From an uncultured Clostridia bacterium (GTDB lineage: Bacteria; Bacillota; Clostridia; Christensenellales; Borkfalkiaceae), in the NCBI GenBank assembly GCA_949282385.1, contig CASDOP010000010.1, forward strand, positions 1 to 64,000: a DNA stretch of 64,000 bases. The letters run 5' to 3'. Every line of letters starts with the position of its first letter. The stretch's first letter is position 1. The notes under the pieces were generated by a model. It made no database searches. It worked only from the letters and a program-made list of their open reading frames with translations, and was not told the DNA's origin. Below, one piece after another: positions 51,504 through 59,559 of this stretch. The position numbers were made by a program, and so were the translations under genes.

Positions 51504-52937
51504 ATGGGTAATTTACAGCAGACAACGGAAAAAATCAAGAGCGCGCTTACCTCGCCCGACATCATAACCTTTGAGTTTGCCTCGCTCGACGGCAAAAAGT
51601 TTGCGGCGGTCTACCTTGACGGCGTTACGGACAAACATCTTCTGGGCGAACTCGTGGTAAAGCCTCTGCGCGCGGCGAAGGTGGGGGACGGGGCGGGCAA
51701 AGTCGCCTCTTTGCTGGCTTCGCCCGAGGTTACCGAAGGGCAGGATTTAAACGACGCCGTCGCGCAGATACTCGACGGAAACGCCGCTCTGTTTATTGAC
51801 GGAGAGGACGCGTTTTATATTATCGGACTTAAAAATCCTCCCGGCAGGACGGTTGCCGAACCGCCCACGCAGATTGCGATAAAGGGACCGAGGGAGGGCT
51901 TCACCGAGGATATAAAGACAAATTTAGGACTTGTCAGGAAGAGGCTCAAGAGCGAGAGGTTGCAGGTAAAAATGCTCAAATGCGGCAGGCAGAGCGCAAC
52001 TTCGATAGCTCTGTGCTACCTTGACGGAGTATGCCCGCAGAGCGTGCCGCGCGAAATTGAAAAGCAGATTGCCGCAAACGAGATAGACATTGTGCCCGAT
52101 TCTTCGTATATTTCTTCCTTTATATCTGGAAGACCGCGCTCGCTCTTCAAGCGGTGCGGAACGAGCGAAAAACCCGATATTTTCTGCGCAAAACTGTGCG
52201 AAGGCAGAGCGGGACTTATAGTGGACGGCTCGCCCATAGCCATAACCGCGCCGTATATGATTGTGGAAGATTTTCAGTCGGCGGAGGACTATTATATAAC
52301 CTCTTTCCGTGCCTCGGTGATAAGAGCGCTGAGGCTCATTGCCGTGCTGGTCGGCGTGCTGCTGCCATCGATTTATATCTGCGCGCAGCTCTTTAAAATT
52401 CAGCTCATACCCGTAAAACTTTTATTCAAAATAGCAAGTTCCGTTTCGGGCATTCCCCTTTCGCCCAGCGTGGAAATGTTTTTTACGCTGTTCGTGCTCG
52501 AGGTGCTGAACGAAGCCTCCGTGCGCATGCCGAAATATGTGGGGCTTGCCCTTTCGGTAGTGGGCGCGCTGGTGCTGGGCGATACCGCCGTAAAGGCGGG
52601 AATAATTTCCACGCCTGCCGTGATAATAGTGGCGTTTTCCGCCATTTGTCTGTACACCGTTCCCGACCTTGTGGAAACGACTACGACGCTCAGACTTTTG
52701 TACCTCATAGTCGGCGGCTCGATAGGCATTTTCGGCATAGTTCTTTTGTCGGCGTTCATTATGTGCTATCTCTGCACCGAACAGTCCTACGGCGTGCCGC
52801 TTTTATCGCCCTTTTCACCGCTCGTGGCGGGGGATATGCGCGACGCCCTTTTAAAGAGCAATTTGTATTCGCTCGGCAGGCGACCGAAAACTTTGAAATC
52901 TTCAAACAAGACGAGGCTTAAAGGCGATGACAGATAA
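51504..52937 (+). CDS. gerAA: Spore germination protein GerAA-type
   Basis: A 477-residue GerA/SpoVAF-family subunit of a spore germinant receptor in the inner spore membrane. Residues 1-270 are the cytoplasmic domain, with GLVRKRLKSERLQVKMLKCGRQS; four to five TM helices run from about 275 to 440, with LSPSVEMFFTLFVLEVLNEASVRMPKYVG as signature. AAAGGGGGA precedes ATG 51504; an upstream extension is unlikely. First of three overlapping ger genes. Confidence 0.92.
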   Translation: MGNLQQTTEKIKSALTSPDIITFEFASLDGKKFAAVYLDGVTDKHLLGELVVKPLRAAKVGDGAGKVASLLASPEVTEGQDLNDAVAQILDGNAALFIDGEDAFYIIGLKNPPGRTVAEPPTQIAIKGPREGFTEDIKTNLGLVRKRLKSERLQVKMLKCGRQSATSIALCYLDGVCPQSVPREIEKQIAANEIDIVPDSSYISSFISGRPRSLFKRCGTSEKPDIFCAKLCEGRAGLIVDGSPIAITAPYMIVEDFQSAEDYYITSFRASVIRALRLIAVLVGVLLPSIYICAQLFKIQLIPVKLLFKIASSVSGIPLSPSVEMFFTLFVLEVLNEASVRMPKYVGLALSVVGALVLGDTAVKAGIISTPAVIIVAFSAICLYTVPDLVETTTTLRLLYLIVGGSIGIFGIVLLSAFIMCYLCTEQSYGVPLLSPFSPLVAGDMRDALLKSNLYSLGRRPKTLKSSNKTRLKGDDR

Positions 52938-54012
52938 AATAAGCGTAAGACAAATCTGCATAATCATGTGCTGCCTGAGCGGTGCGCTCAGGCTAATGCT
53001 CTATCCCACGACTATGGCGGCGGCGTGCGGAAACGCGCTCTGGCTGCCGATACTTGCCGATACCGCAATGGAGACGCTGTGTGTCTGGGCGGTTTCTTTG
53101 CTCTGCTCAAGAACGAATAAAACGCTGTTTGAGCTGATAGAGGGCGCTTTGGGCAGGTGGGCGGCAAGGGCGGTGTATGCGCTTTTCGCGCTCTATTTCA
53201 TCGCCAGCACATTTGTGCCGATGTCCGAACAGCAGCTCATGGTACACGAAGTTTTTTACGATACAATACCTTCTTTGCTCGTCTTTCTGCCCTTCTTTGT
53301 CTTTGCCGCGTATGCGGGAGCAAAGAGCATGCTCAACTGGGGAAGAACGGCGGATATATGCCTGCCAGTCTTTGCAATTACCCTTTTGCTGCTCGTGATA
53401 ATGGGACTTTTCGAGAGTAACTTTTCTGAACTTCTGCCCTTTCTGAAACAGCCAGTGTCGGTGCTTTTTTCGGGCTGCGCTTCGGGTTTTTTCCGCTTCG
53501 GCAGCGGAGCGTACCTCATTATGTTCATGGGGCATTTCGACTATAAAAAGGGCGACTGCGCAAAACTTACGCTGTCGTGCGCGGCGGGCGGAATTATAGT
53601 CGCGTTTGTCGCCGCCGTGTTCTATGCGATTTACGGCAACCTCGCGCAGGTTCAGTACTTTGCCGTTACCAAAATTTCCATATTCTTTTCGGCTATAGCG
53701 CTGATAGGCAGAACCGACCTTTTCGCCGTGTATGCGCTGGATATAGTCATGCTGTTCGCGCTCGCTCTGAATGTTCAGCTTGCCTGCCACTGCGCGGAAA
53801 AGGCTGTCGGCAGGCGCGTGCGCCCGCTGTATTCGGTTATAGCAACGGCAATTCTGCTTGCGCTGGCGATTATTTTCAACAACAGATTTTCGCTCGTGCA
53901 GACGATTGGCTCACAAATTCTCGTCTACGCCGTCATAATTTTTGCCTATGTCATACCGATAGCGACGTGGGTGCTGTATATCATAAATAACTCAAAGGAG
54001 GGTGCGAAGTGA
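52927..54012 (+). CDS. gerAB: Spore germination permease GerAB-type
   Basis: A 361-residue APC-superfamily permease with about ten TM helices, the germinant-sensing B subunit of GerA receptors. Begins KISVRQICIIMCCLSGALRLMLYPT. Overlaps gerAA by 11 bases and gerAC by 4, so the three are translated as a unit. The germinant cannot be told from sequence. Confidence 0.88.
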   Translation: MTDKISVRQICIIMCCLSGALRLMLYPTTMAAACGNALWLPILADTAMETLCVWAVSLLCSRTNKTLFELIEGALGRWAARAVYALFALYFIASTFVPMSEQQLMVHEVFYDTIPSLLVFLPFFVFAAYAGAKSMLNWGRTADICLPVFAITLLLLVIMGLFESNFSELLPFLKQPVSVLFSGCASGFFRFGSGAYLIMFMGHFDYKKGDCAKLTLSCAAGGIIVAFVAAVFYAIYGNLAQVQYFAVTKISIFFSAIALIGRTDLFAVYALDIVMLFALALNVQLACHCAEKAVGRRVRPLYSVIATAILLALAIIFNNRFSLVQTIGSQILVYAVIIFAYVIPIATWVLYIINNSKEGAK

Positions 54013-55211
54013 GAGATTATTCCAAAAAATTGCGCCGCCTTTCGGCTTTGATTTACGCCGTCGCGATAATCGCCATGTCATTTTTGTTCTTCACCAACGA
54101 TTTCGGACTTGTGGACATAAGAAAAACTGCCGTAATTATAGGCGCGGGCATAGATTTAACTCAAAACGGCGTTGCCGTAACCGCGCAGATTGCCGTGCCG
54201 CAACCTTCCGAAAACGGCGAAAACACGCAGTTCATAGAGGTAGAGGGCGAGGGCGTCACCGTAGCAGACGCGCTCAACCAAGTCAATGCCAAGACGGGCT
54301 TTTTCCCCAAACTCGTGTTCTGCAAGCTGATAATTCTCGGCGAAAGTTGCCGCAACAAGAACATTTTTGAGATACTCGATTATTTTTATCGCGACGATTA
54401 CACCCAGCTTACGCCCATAATAGCCATGTGCAAGGGCAGCGCGGCGGAGCTTTTGTCCTCGCAGATGCGTTTCGGCAATACGGCGACCGTTTCCATAGAA
54501 CGCCTGCTTTCGGACGAGGCGAAAAAGAGCGGGAACGCCTCTACCGTCAACCTCAAAATGCTCGGAAAAGCGCAATATTCGCCCTCCAAGGCATGCTTTA
54601 TGCCCTATATCGAGAGCAGTTCCGCCGCCGTAGGACAGATAGGACAAGGCGAACAAGGCGGCTCAGGCGAACAGAGCGCGCAAGTCGGAAGTTCAGCGCA
54701 GGGTAAATCGGGCGGAGAGCAGGAATTTTTGTGCAACGGCACGGCGGTGTTCGCAGACGGAATGTTTGCGGGCGTACTGACGGCGGAGCAGACCTTTGCG
54801 CTCAACATTTTAACGAGCGAAGTGCGCCATGTCTTCGTCCCCTGCGAGGCGGAGGGGAAGACCTACGTTCTCGGGCTGAGGAATTGTCAAGGAAGCGTGG
54901 GCGCCGACGCGGCAAGCGGCAAAATAACCGCAGATTTTTCGGCTGTTGCGCAGATTTATGACGTAGCGCAACCGTCCGACCCGCAGTCTGCCGCCGAAGG
55001 CGTTGTTCCGCCCGAAGTGCTGAAAGGGGGCGAGGAGGAGGTCAGGCGCAGAATAATTTCACTCTTATCAACCCTCGCCGAGGCAGATTGCGACGCCCTG
55101 GGCATAAAGACAAAGCTTTTTAAATTTCATTATTCCGATTTCGGCAGGCTCAAGGACGTCATTCTGTCTTCGGAGGTAGAGGCAAACGTAAAACTGCGCT
55201 CTGCGGGATAA
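54009..55211 (+). CDS. gerAC: Spore germination protein GerAC-type
   Basis: A 400-residue Ger(x)C-family subunit. The fold is recognisable from DIRKTAVIIGAGIDLTQNGVAVTAQIAVP and from the FFPKLVFCKLIILGE segment. GerAC proteins are usually lipoproteins, but the N-terminal hydrophobic helix (about 13-33) contains no cysteine, so no lipobox: anchoring is by the helix alone. A Gly/Ser/Gln-rich insert lies near 205-240 (GQGEQGGSGEQSAQVG). Start is GTG 54009, overlapping the gerAB stop. Confidence 0.85.
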   Translation: MRDYSKKLRRLSALIYAVAIIAMSFLFFTNDFGLVDIRKTAVIIGAGIDLTQNGVAVTAQIAVPQPSENGENTQFIEVEGEGVTVADALNQVNAKTGFFPKLVFCKLIILGESCRNKNIFEILDYFYRDDYTQLTPIIAMCKGSAAELLSSQMRFGNTATVSIERLLSDEAKKSGNASTVNLKMLGKAQYSPSKACFMPYIESSSAAVGQIGQGEQGGSGEQSAQVGSSAQGKSGGEQEFLCNGTAVFADGMFAGVLTAEQTFALNILTSEVRHVFVPCEAEGKTYVLGLRNCQGSVGADAASGKITADFSAVAQIYDVAQPSDPQSAAEGVVPPEVLKGGEEEVRRRIISLLSTLAEADCDALGIKTKLFKFHYSDFGRLKDVILSSEVEANVKLRSAG

Positions 55212-55352
55212 ACATTCTTCGGTTAATGCGCTTGCGCGTTGCTTTTAAGGCGGCGCGGCTTGCCGCAAATCGGAACAGTGCCTTTGCGCGCGAATATTGA
55301 AAATTGTGCTGCTTGAGCTTTTCGGCGGGGGATACCCTGCAAATGCAAAAGA

Positions 55353-55390
55353 GAGCGGGGCGGGCATGCCGCCCGCCCCGCTCATTGTTT
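55353..55390. terminator. Terminator between gerAC and the TM protein gene
   Basis: GAGCGGGGCGGGC pairs with GCCCGCCCCGCTC around ATGCC (55353-55383), followed by ATTGTTTT. It serves convergent genes. Confidence 0.85.
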
Positions 55391-55947
55391 TACGATGAGG
55401 ATTGCACGTTTACGTGCGCCAGGGTTTCTATTATCAGTTTGGAAAGCAGGGTTATGTCCCTTTCGGTAACGCCCTCGCCCGTGTTTGATAAAAGAATTTC
55501 CGCCGTCTTTTTCGCGCCGTCGCCCGTAACGTCCTGTTCTATGGCTTCGGCAATGCGTTTTGCCACGCTTTCAACCTCGTCCGTAGGCACATATCCCTCA
55601 ATCAACGTCGAAATTATGCCTTCGTTGCGGCTCGCGCTGTCCTTGTTGCGTATGAACTGTTCGTACCACACGTAAACCACCGTAGACAGCGCGCCGACTG
55701 TAAAACCTCTTTCAGAAATTTCGTGAAAAGAGCTTAAAAGGCAGCTTATATCCAGCCTGCTTACGGCAAAATATATGGCGTAAAGCACCGTACCCGTGAT
55801 GAAGGGCGCGAAAGTAAGAATTTTTTTCTGGCAGTTTTTAAGAAAAGTCTTTTTCGCAATCTGCACTATGGCGCAGGTGGCGGCGGAAAGAAGGGCTATG
55901 TCCAGACCGTAAAACGTCAGGGTATTGACAATGTTGTAATAACTCAA
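55390..55947 (-). CDS. Membrane protein, unknown function
   Basis: A 185-residue protein I do not recognise. TM helices are at about 10-30 and 44-66, with a possible third near 85-105; the C-terminal 70 residues are charged and helical. A strong GGAGGTAAT lies before TTG 55947, which I take as start; ATG 56010 gives 21 more residues but a weak ribosome site. Small membrane proteins with this layout include holin-like and phage-related types, but nothing else here supports that. Confidence 0.55.
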   Translation of the reverse strand: MSYYNIVNTLTFYGLDIALLSAATCAIVQIAKKTFLKNCQKKILTFAPFITGTVLYAIYFAVSRLDISCLLSSFHEISERGFTVGALSTVVYVWYEQFIRNKDSASRNEGIISTLIEGYVPTDEVESVAKRIAEAIEQDVTGDGAKKTAEILLSNTGEGVTERDITLLSKLIIETLAHVNVQSSS

Positions 55948-56114
55948 ATAAATTACCTCCGAAATTTCGTCCCTCCCGACGCGCGAAGGGGTTGCGACCT
56001 TCAGAGACATAGTTTTACCCGACGGTTTATTTGTAATATAACGAGGTTAATTCTAAACGCCGGATGATAAAATAAAAATAAAATAAAAATGTGTCCGACG
56101 GGCGCGTTATTCAC

Positions 56115-56144
56115 TTGCACCGAGCGGTCGAAATATGGTAATAT
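56115..56144 (+). promoter_or_regulatory. Promoter of trmB, apparently leaderless
   Basis: TTGCAC (56115-56120), 18 bases, TAATAT (56139-56144), then six bases to ATG 56151. Same layout as ispE. Confidence 0.6.
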
Positions 56145-56150
56145 TTGTCT

Positions 56151-56822
56151 ATGAGAATGCACAAGAAAGGACACCTCGAAGAGCGCCTCGCCGCATGCGG
56201 CGATATTCTCACCGTGGCGGACCTCAGCCAAAAGAATATGAAGCTCGCCGCCGAGCAGAAAGAATATCTGCCGTTTACAGATATTTTCGGCAACGCGGGC
56301 GAGATACACCTCGAAATAGGTTGCGGAAAGGGCGCTTTCGTCAATACGATGGCTGCCCTTTATCCCGACGTGAATTTCGTAGCCGTCGAAAAAATTTCCA
56401 ACGTTCTGATAGAAGCGTGCGAAGCGACGGCGGAAAAGGGGCTTAAAAACGTGCATTATTTAAACTGCGCGGCGGAAGTTCTCAAAAAATACTTTCCCGA
56501 CGGCAGCGTTTCGCGCATTTATTTAAATTTTTCCAACCCTCTGCCCAAGCTCGGATATGTCAGACAGAGGCTCACCAACCCGAGATTTCTGAAAATTTAT
56601 GCCGATATTTTGAAGGAAGGCGGGGAAATATGGCAGAAGACGGACGACGAGGCGTTTTTCGATTACTCGCTGCAAAGCTACGAAGGGTGCGGCTACGAAA
56701 TTGTTTCCGTCTGCCGCGACCTCGCTTCCGAGCCTTTTGAGGGCAACGTCGTAACCGAGCATGAAAAGCGGTTCATGGCTGAAGGCAAAAAAATATTCAG
56801 GGCGGTGGTCAGAAAGGTATGA
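56151..56822 (+). CDS. trmB: tRNA (guanine-N7)-methyltransferase
   Basis: A 223-residue SAM-dependent enzyme that makes m7G46 in tRNA. SAM motif I is HLEIGCGKGAFV, and NFVAVEK and NCAAEVL follow. The usual catalytic NFSDPWPKKRH is NFSNPLPKLGY here: Asp to Asn, Trp to Leu and the His replaced. RLTNPRFL after it is normal. ATG 56151 has no Shine-Dalgarno and lies directly at the predicted transcription start. The stop overlaps the phosphoesterase gene. Confidence 0.85.
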   Translation: MRMHKKGHLEERLAACGDILTVADLSQKNMKLAAEQKEYLPFTDIFGNAGEIHLEIGCGKGAFVNTMAALYPDVNFVAVEKISNVLIEACEATAEKGLKNVHYLNCAAEVLKKYFPDGSVSRIYLNFSNPLPKLGYVRQRLTNPRFLKIYADILKEGGEIWQKTDDEAFFDYSLQSYEGCGYEIVSVCRDLASEPFEGNVVTEHEKRFMAEGKKIFRAVVRKV

Positions 56823-57625
56823 GCGCCGCGGAAATAGTAATAATCGTGTTTGTAAGCCTTGCGGCGGCGGGGGCAATAATCTTTTTCTGGTGGTTTTCCA
56901 ACAGCAAATTTTCGGTTACCGAATACGAGGTGGAGAGCCCCAAAATCAACTTGCCTTTCAGGATAGTTCACCTTTCCGACCTGCACGCAAAGCGCTTCGG
57001 AGCAAAAAACAAGCGACTTGTCGCGGCGGTTAAAAAGGCGCGCCCCGACATAATCGTCTTTACGGGCGACATAATTCACCTCTACCGCAAGCCGGGGGAG
57101 GAGGCAGCCATAGAGCTGGTGGAACAGCTCTCCTGCGTTGCGCCCTTTTACTATGTTTCTGGCAACCACGAAATGAGGTATAAAAACTACCGCGAATTTT
57201 CGGTGAAACTTGCCGACGCTGGCGCAGTCATTCTCGAAAACGAGTATGTCATGACGCACGGCGTCGCGCTCGTCGGACTGGGTTGCGCCAACCTCAAAAA
57301 CAACAAGATTTTTGAAATCACGCCCGAGTTCGACTGTTTCAAAATTCTGCTCGCGCACGAGCCTCAGTATCTCACGAGGTATGCGAGGGCGGGTTACGAC
57401 CTCGTGTTGAGCGGTCATGCCCACGGCGGTCAGTGGCGCATGCCATTTACGGGTCAGGGCGTGTACGCTCCCGGGCAGGGACTGCTGCCCGATCTGACTT
57501 CGGGCGAGCATATATGCGGGTCAACGCTGATGATAATCTCGCGCGGACTGGGAAATTCCGAATTTCCCCTGCGCATTTTCAACCGCCCCGAAGTGCTTGT
57601 GATAGATGTAAAAAAGCGCAACTGA
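56819..57625 (+). CDS. Membrane-anchored metallophosphoesterase
   Basis: A 268-residue calcineurin-like phosphoesterase of the YkuE/YaeI type. One TM helix at about 5-27, then the metal ligands in order: HLSDLHAKRFG, FTGDIIH, VSGNHEMRY, LAHEP and SGHAHGGQ. YaeI- and YkuE-type enzymes act on envelope lipid substrates; the substrate here is unknown. ATG overlaps the trmB stop by 4 bases (ATGA), so they are coupled. Confidence 0.9.
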   Translation: MSAAEIVIIVFVSLAAAGAIIFFWWFSNSKFSVTEYEVESPKINLPFRIVHLSDLHAKRFGAKNKRLVAAVKKARPDIIVFTGDIIHLYRKPGEEAAIELVEQLSCVAPFYYVSGNHEMRYKNYREFSVKLADAGAVILENEYVMTHGVALVGLGCANLKNNKIFEITPEFDCFKILLAHEPQYLTRYARAGYDLVLSGHAHGGQWRMPFTGQGVYAPGQGLLPDLTSGEHICGSTLMIISRGLGNSEFPLRIFNRPEVLVIDVKKRN

Positions 57626-57658
57626 AAACGCACGGAATAATATTTTTGAATATAAATG

Positions 57659-57698
57659 AGCCCCCGCCGCAATTTTGCGGCGGGGGCTTATTTTTTAT
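57659..57698 (+). terminator. Terminator of trmB-phosphoesterase
   Basis: AGCCCCCGCCGCA pairs with TGCGGCGGGGGCT around ATTT, followed by TATTTTTT. Confidence 0.9.
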
Positions 57699-57841
57699 AA
57701 ATTTTATTTGCTTCGCATTTTAATCAGGTTGGTTTGCGGTTGGGGCTATTTTATGTCGGGACTTAATCTTATAAAGTTAATATTTTGCAGAATTTAACCG
57801 CCGCGATTAAGCCGTTATGACAGTTACCGCGCGCTTTTGCG

Positions 57842-58780
57842 TCAGTCGATGAGCAGGGCTAAAATGCCCTTTATCGCATGCAGCTTGTTTTCAGCCTGTT
57901 CCATCACCGCGCTGTGCTTTCCGTCGATAATGTCTTCGGTAACTTCAATTCCGCGCGAAGCGGGCAGGGGGTGCATGAACATCGCGTCCTGCTTTGCGAC
58001 GGACATTATGGAATTATTTATCTTGTAGGGCGCCATTATTTCCATCTCTTCGGCGTCGGGCTTGGAATGATAGCGATAGCTGTCGGTGTAAACTATGTCG
58101 GCGTCCTTTGCGGCATAGTAAGGGTCGTCGGTCAGGGTTATGCAGCCGTACTGTTCCGCCCTGTAAACGTGTTCGCGCTTTATTCTGAACTCGTTGGGCG
58201 TTGCAACCGAAAGCTCCATTCCGCACTTTACCGCGCCCATAATCAGCGAAGCCGCAACGTGCGAACCCTTGCCTATGTACGCGATTTTAAGACCTTCCAG
58301 CTTTTTCTTCTTTTCCCATATGGTGAACAGGTCGCACACCGTCTGTATGGGGTCGAAGTCGTCGTTGGTGGAATTTATTATGGGAATGGGCGAAACGGCT
58401 ACGTAATCGTCAAGCTCTTTCTGCTTTATGCCGCGCGTAACCAGCGCGCCCACGCCGTAGCGCGCGAGAACGTTGACTATATCGGTTATGTTTTCGCCTG
58501 CGCGCATGTCCCTTTCGCTGTACGGAAGATTTATGCAGCTTCCGCCAAGCTGATTTACGCCTATTTCCAGCGCGGAGCGAGTGCGCAGCGAAGTGTCGCC
58601 GAAGAGCAGCGCAATCGTAATATCTCTGAAAATCCTCGTGTTTTCGTGAGCGATAAACTTTTCCTTCATCGCCTTTGCGGCATAGAGAAATTCAAAAATT
58701 TCCTCCGTGGAAAAGTCTGCAAGTTTGGTCATATGCTTGTAACTTACGCCGTATCTGGGCGAATAACGATTTATATCCAT
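57842..58780 (-). CDS. Ornithine carbamoyltransferase-like enzyme, substrate uncertain
   Basis: A 312-residue carbamoyltransferase. The carbamoyl-phosphate loop is SLRTR (64-68; usual STRTR). The amino-acid side differs from ornithine enzymes: HCLP is HPLP here (MHPLPA near 267), and the DxxxSMG loop is replaced by TDSYRYH. The end EQAENKLHAIKGIL is typical of the ornithine branch. So it is a transcarbamylase, but the acceptor may not be ornithine. No arginine or deiminase genes are adjacent. Confidence 0.75.
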   Translation of the reverse strand: MDINRYSPRYGVSYKHMTKLADFSTEEIFEFLYAAKAMKEKFIAHENTRIFRDITIALLFGDTSLRTRSALEIGVNQLGGSCINLPYSERDMRAGENITDIVNVLARYGVGALVTRGIKQKELDDYVAVSPIPIINSTNDDFDPIQTVCDLFTIWEKKKKLEGLKIAYIGKGSHVAASLIMGAVKCGMELSVATPNEFRIKREHVYRAEQYGCITLTDDPYYAAKDADIVYTDSYRYHSKPDAEEMEIMAPYKINNSIMSVAKQDAMFMHPLPASRGIEVTEDIIDGKHSAVMEQAENKLHAIKGILALLID

Positions 58781-58814
58781 AATTTTCCCTTAATATTTGT
58801 TTGAATTGATTATA

Positions 58815-59423
58815 TCATGCTCCACCGTCTTTTTCAAGTCCTTTTGAAAAGACGCAGCCGCAAAAATTCTGGCGATAGAGCGAGTATTCCTTGGAAAGAG
58901 TGCAGCTTCTCAAATAGCCGTCGCCCTTTTTGAAATCGCTCGAAAGCCATTTTACGCCGTTTTCTTCGGCGCATTTTTCGCCGATTTCGTTTATGGCGCG
59001 GGCGTTTTTGAGCGGACTTACCGTAAGGGTGGTGGTTATATAATCGTAACCTCTCTCCGCCGCGACGAGCGCCGTTTGCGAAAGGCGCAGCCTGAAACAT
59101 TCCATGCACCTCGCGCCGCCCTCTTTTTCCCTTTCAAGTCCTCTGACGGCGGAATAAAATTGTTTTTCGTCGTGTCCGCAGGGTTCGAGTTTCGCCCAGC
59201 CCGTCTGTGAGAGAAAGCGCTTCAGCTCGTCCAGGCGTTTAATATATTCCTCTCCCGCGATGTTGGGATTGTAAAAAAGCACGGAAATATCGAAAAAATC
59301 CTTTATTCTTTCCAGACAGGCGGTGGAGCAGGGCGCGCAGCATGCGTGCATGAGCAGTTTTTTGCCCTTTGCGCCCTCTTCAATTTCTCTGAACATTTTT
59401 TTGTTGTAATCTGTCGCGTTCAT
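58815..59423 (-). CDS. queH: Epoxyqueuosine reductase QueH
   Basis: A 202-residue QueH (DUF208) protein, the last step of queuosine formation in tRNA. HACCAPCS near 26-33 and GARCMECFRLRL supply the cysteine ligands, and further cysteines (CTLSKEY, FCGCVF) lie near the C terminus. QueH is the oxygen-insensitive-route alternative to QueG and common in anaerobes. No other que gene is in the window. Confidence 0.92.
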   Translation of the reverse strand: MNATDYNKKMFREIEEGAKGKKLLMHACCAPCSTACLERIKDFFDISVLFYNPNIAGEEYIKRLDELKRFLSQTGWAKLEPCGHDEKQFYSAVRGLEREKEGGARCMECFRLRLSQTALVAAERGYDYITTTLTVSPLKNARAINEIGEKCAEENGVKWLSSDFKKGDGYLRSCTLSKEYSLYRQNFCGCVFSKGLEKDGGA

Positions 59424-59559
59424 ACGCTAATAATTTACCACTTTGCGGACGATATTTCAAGAAAAAAATAAAAAATTAAAAAAATCGCCCTTTAAAGCCT
59501 TTGTAAAAGGCGAGCAAATATGTTATTATTGTATTATAAAACCTAAAAGAGGAATTATT

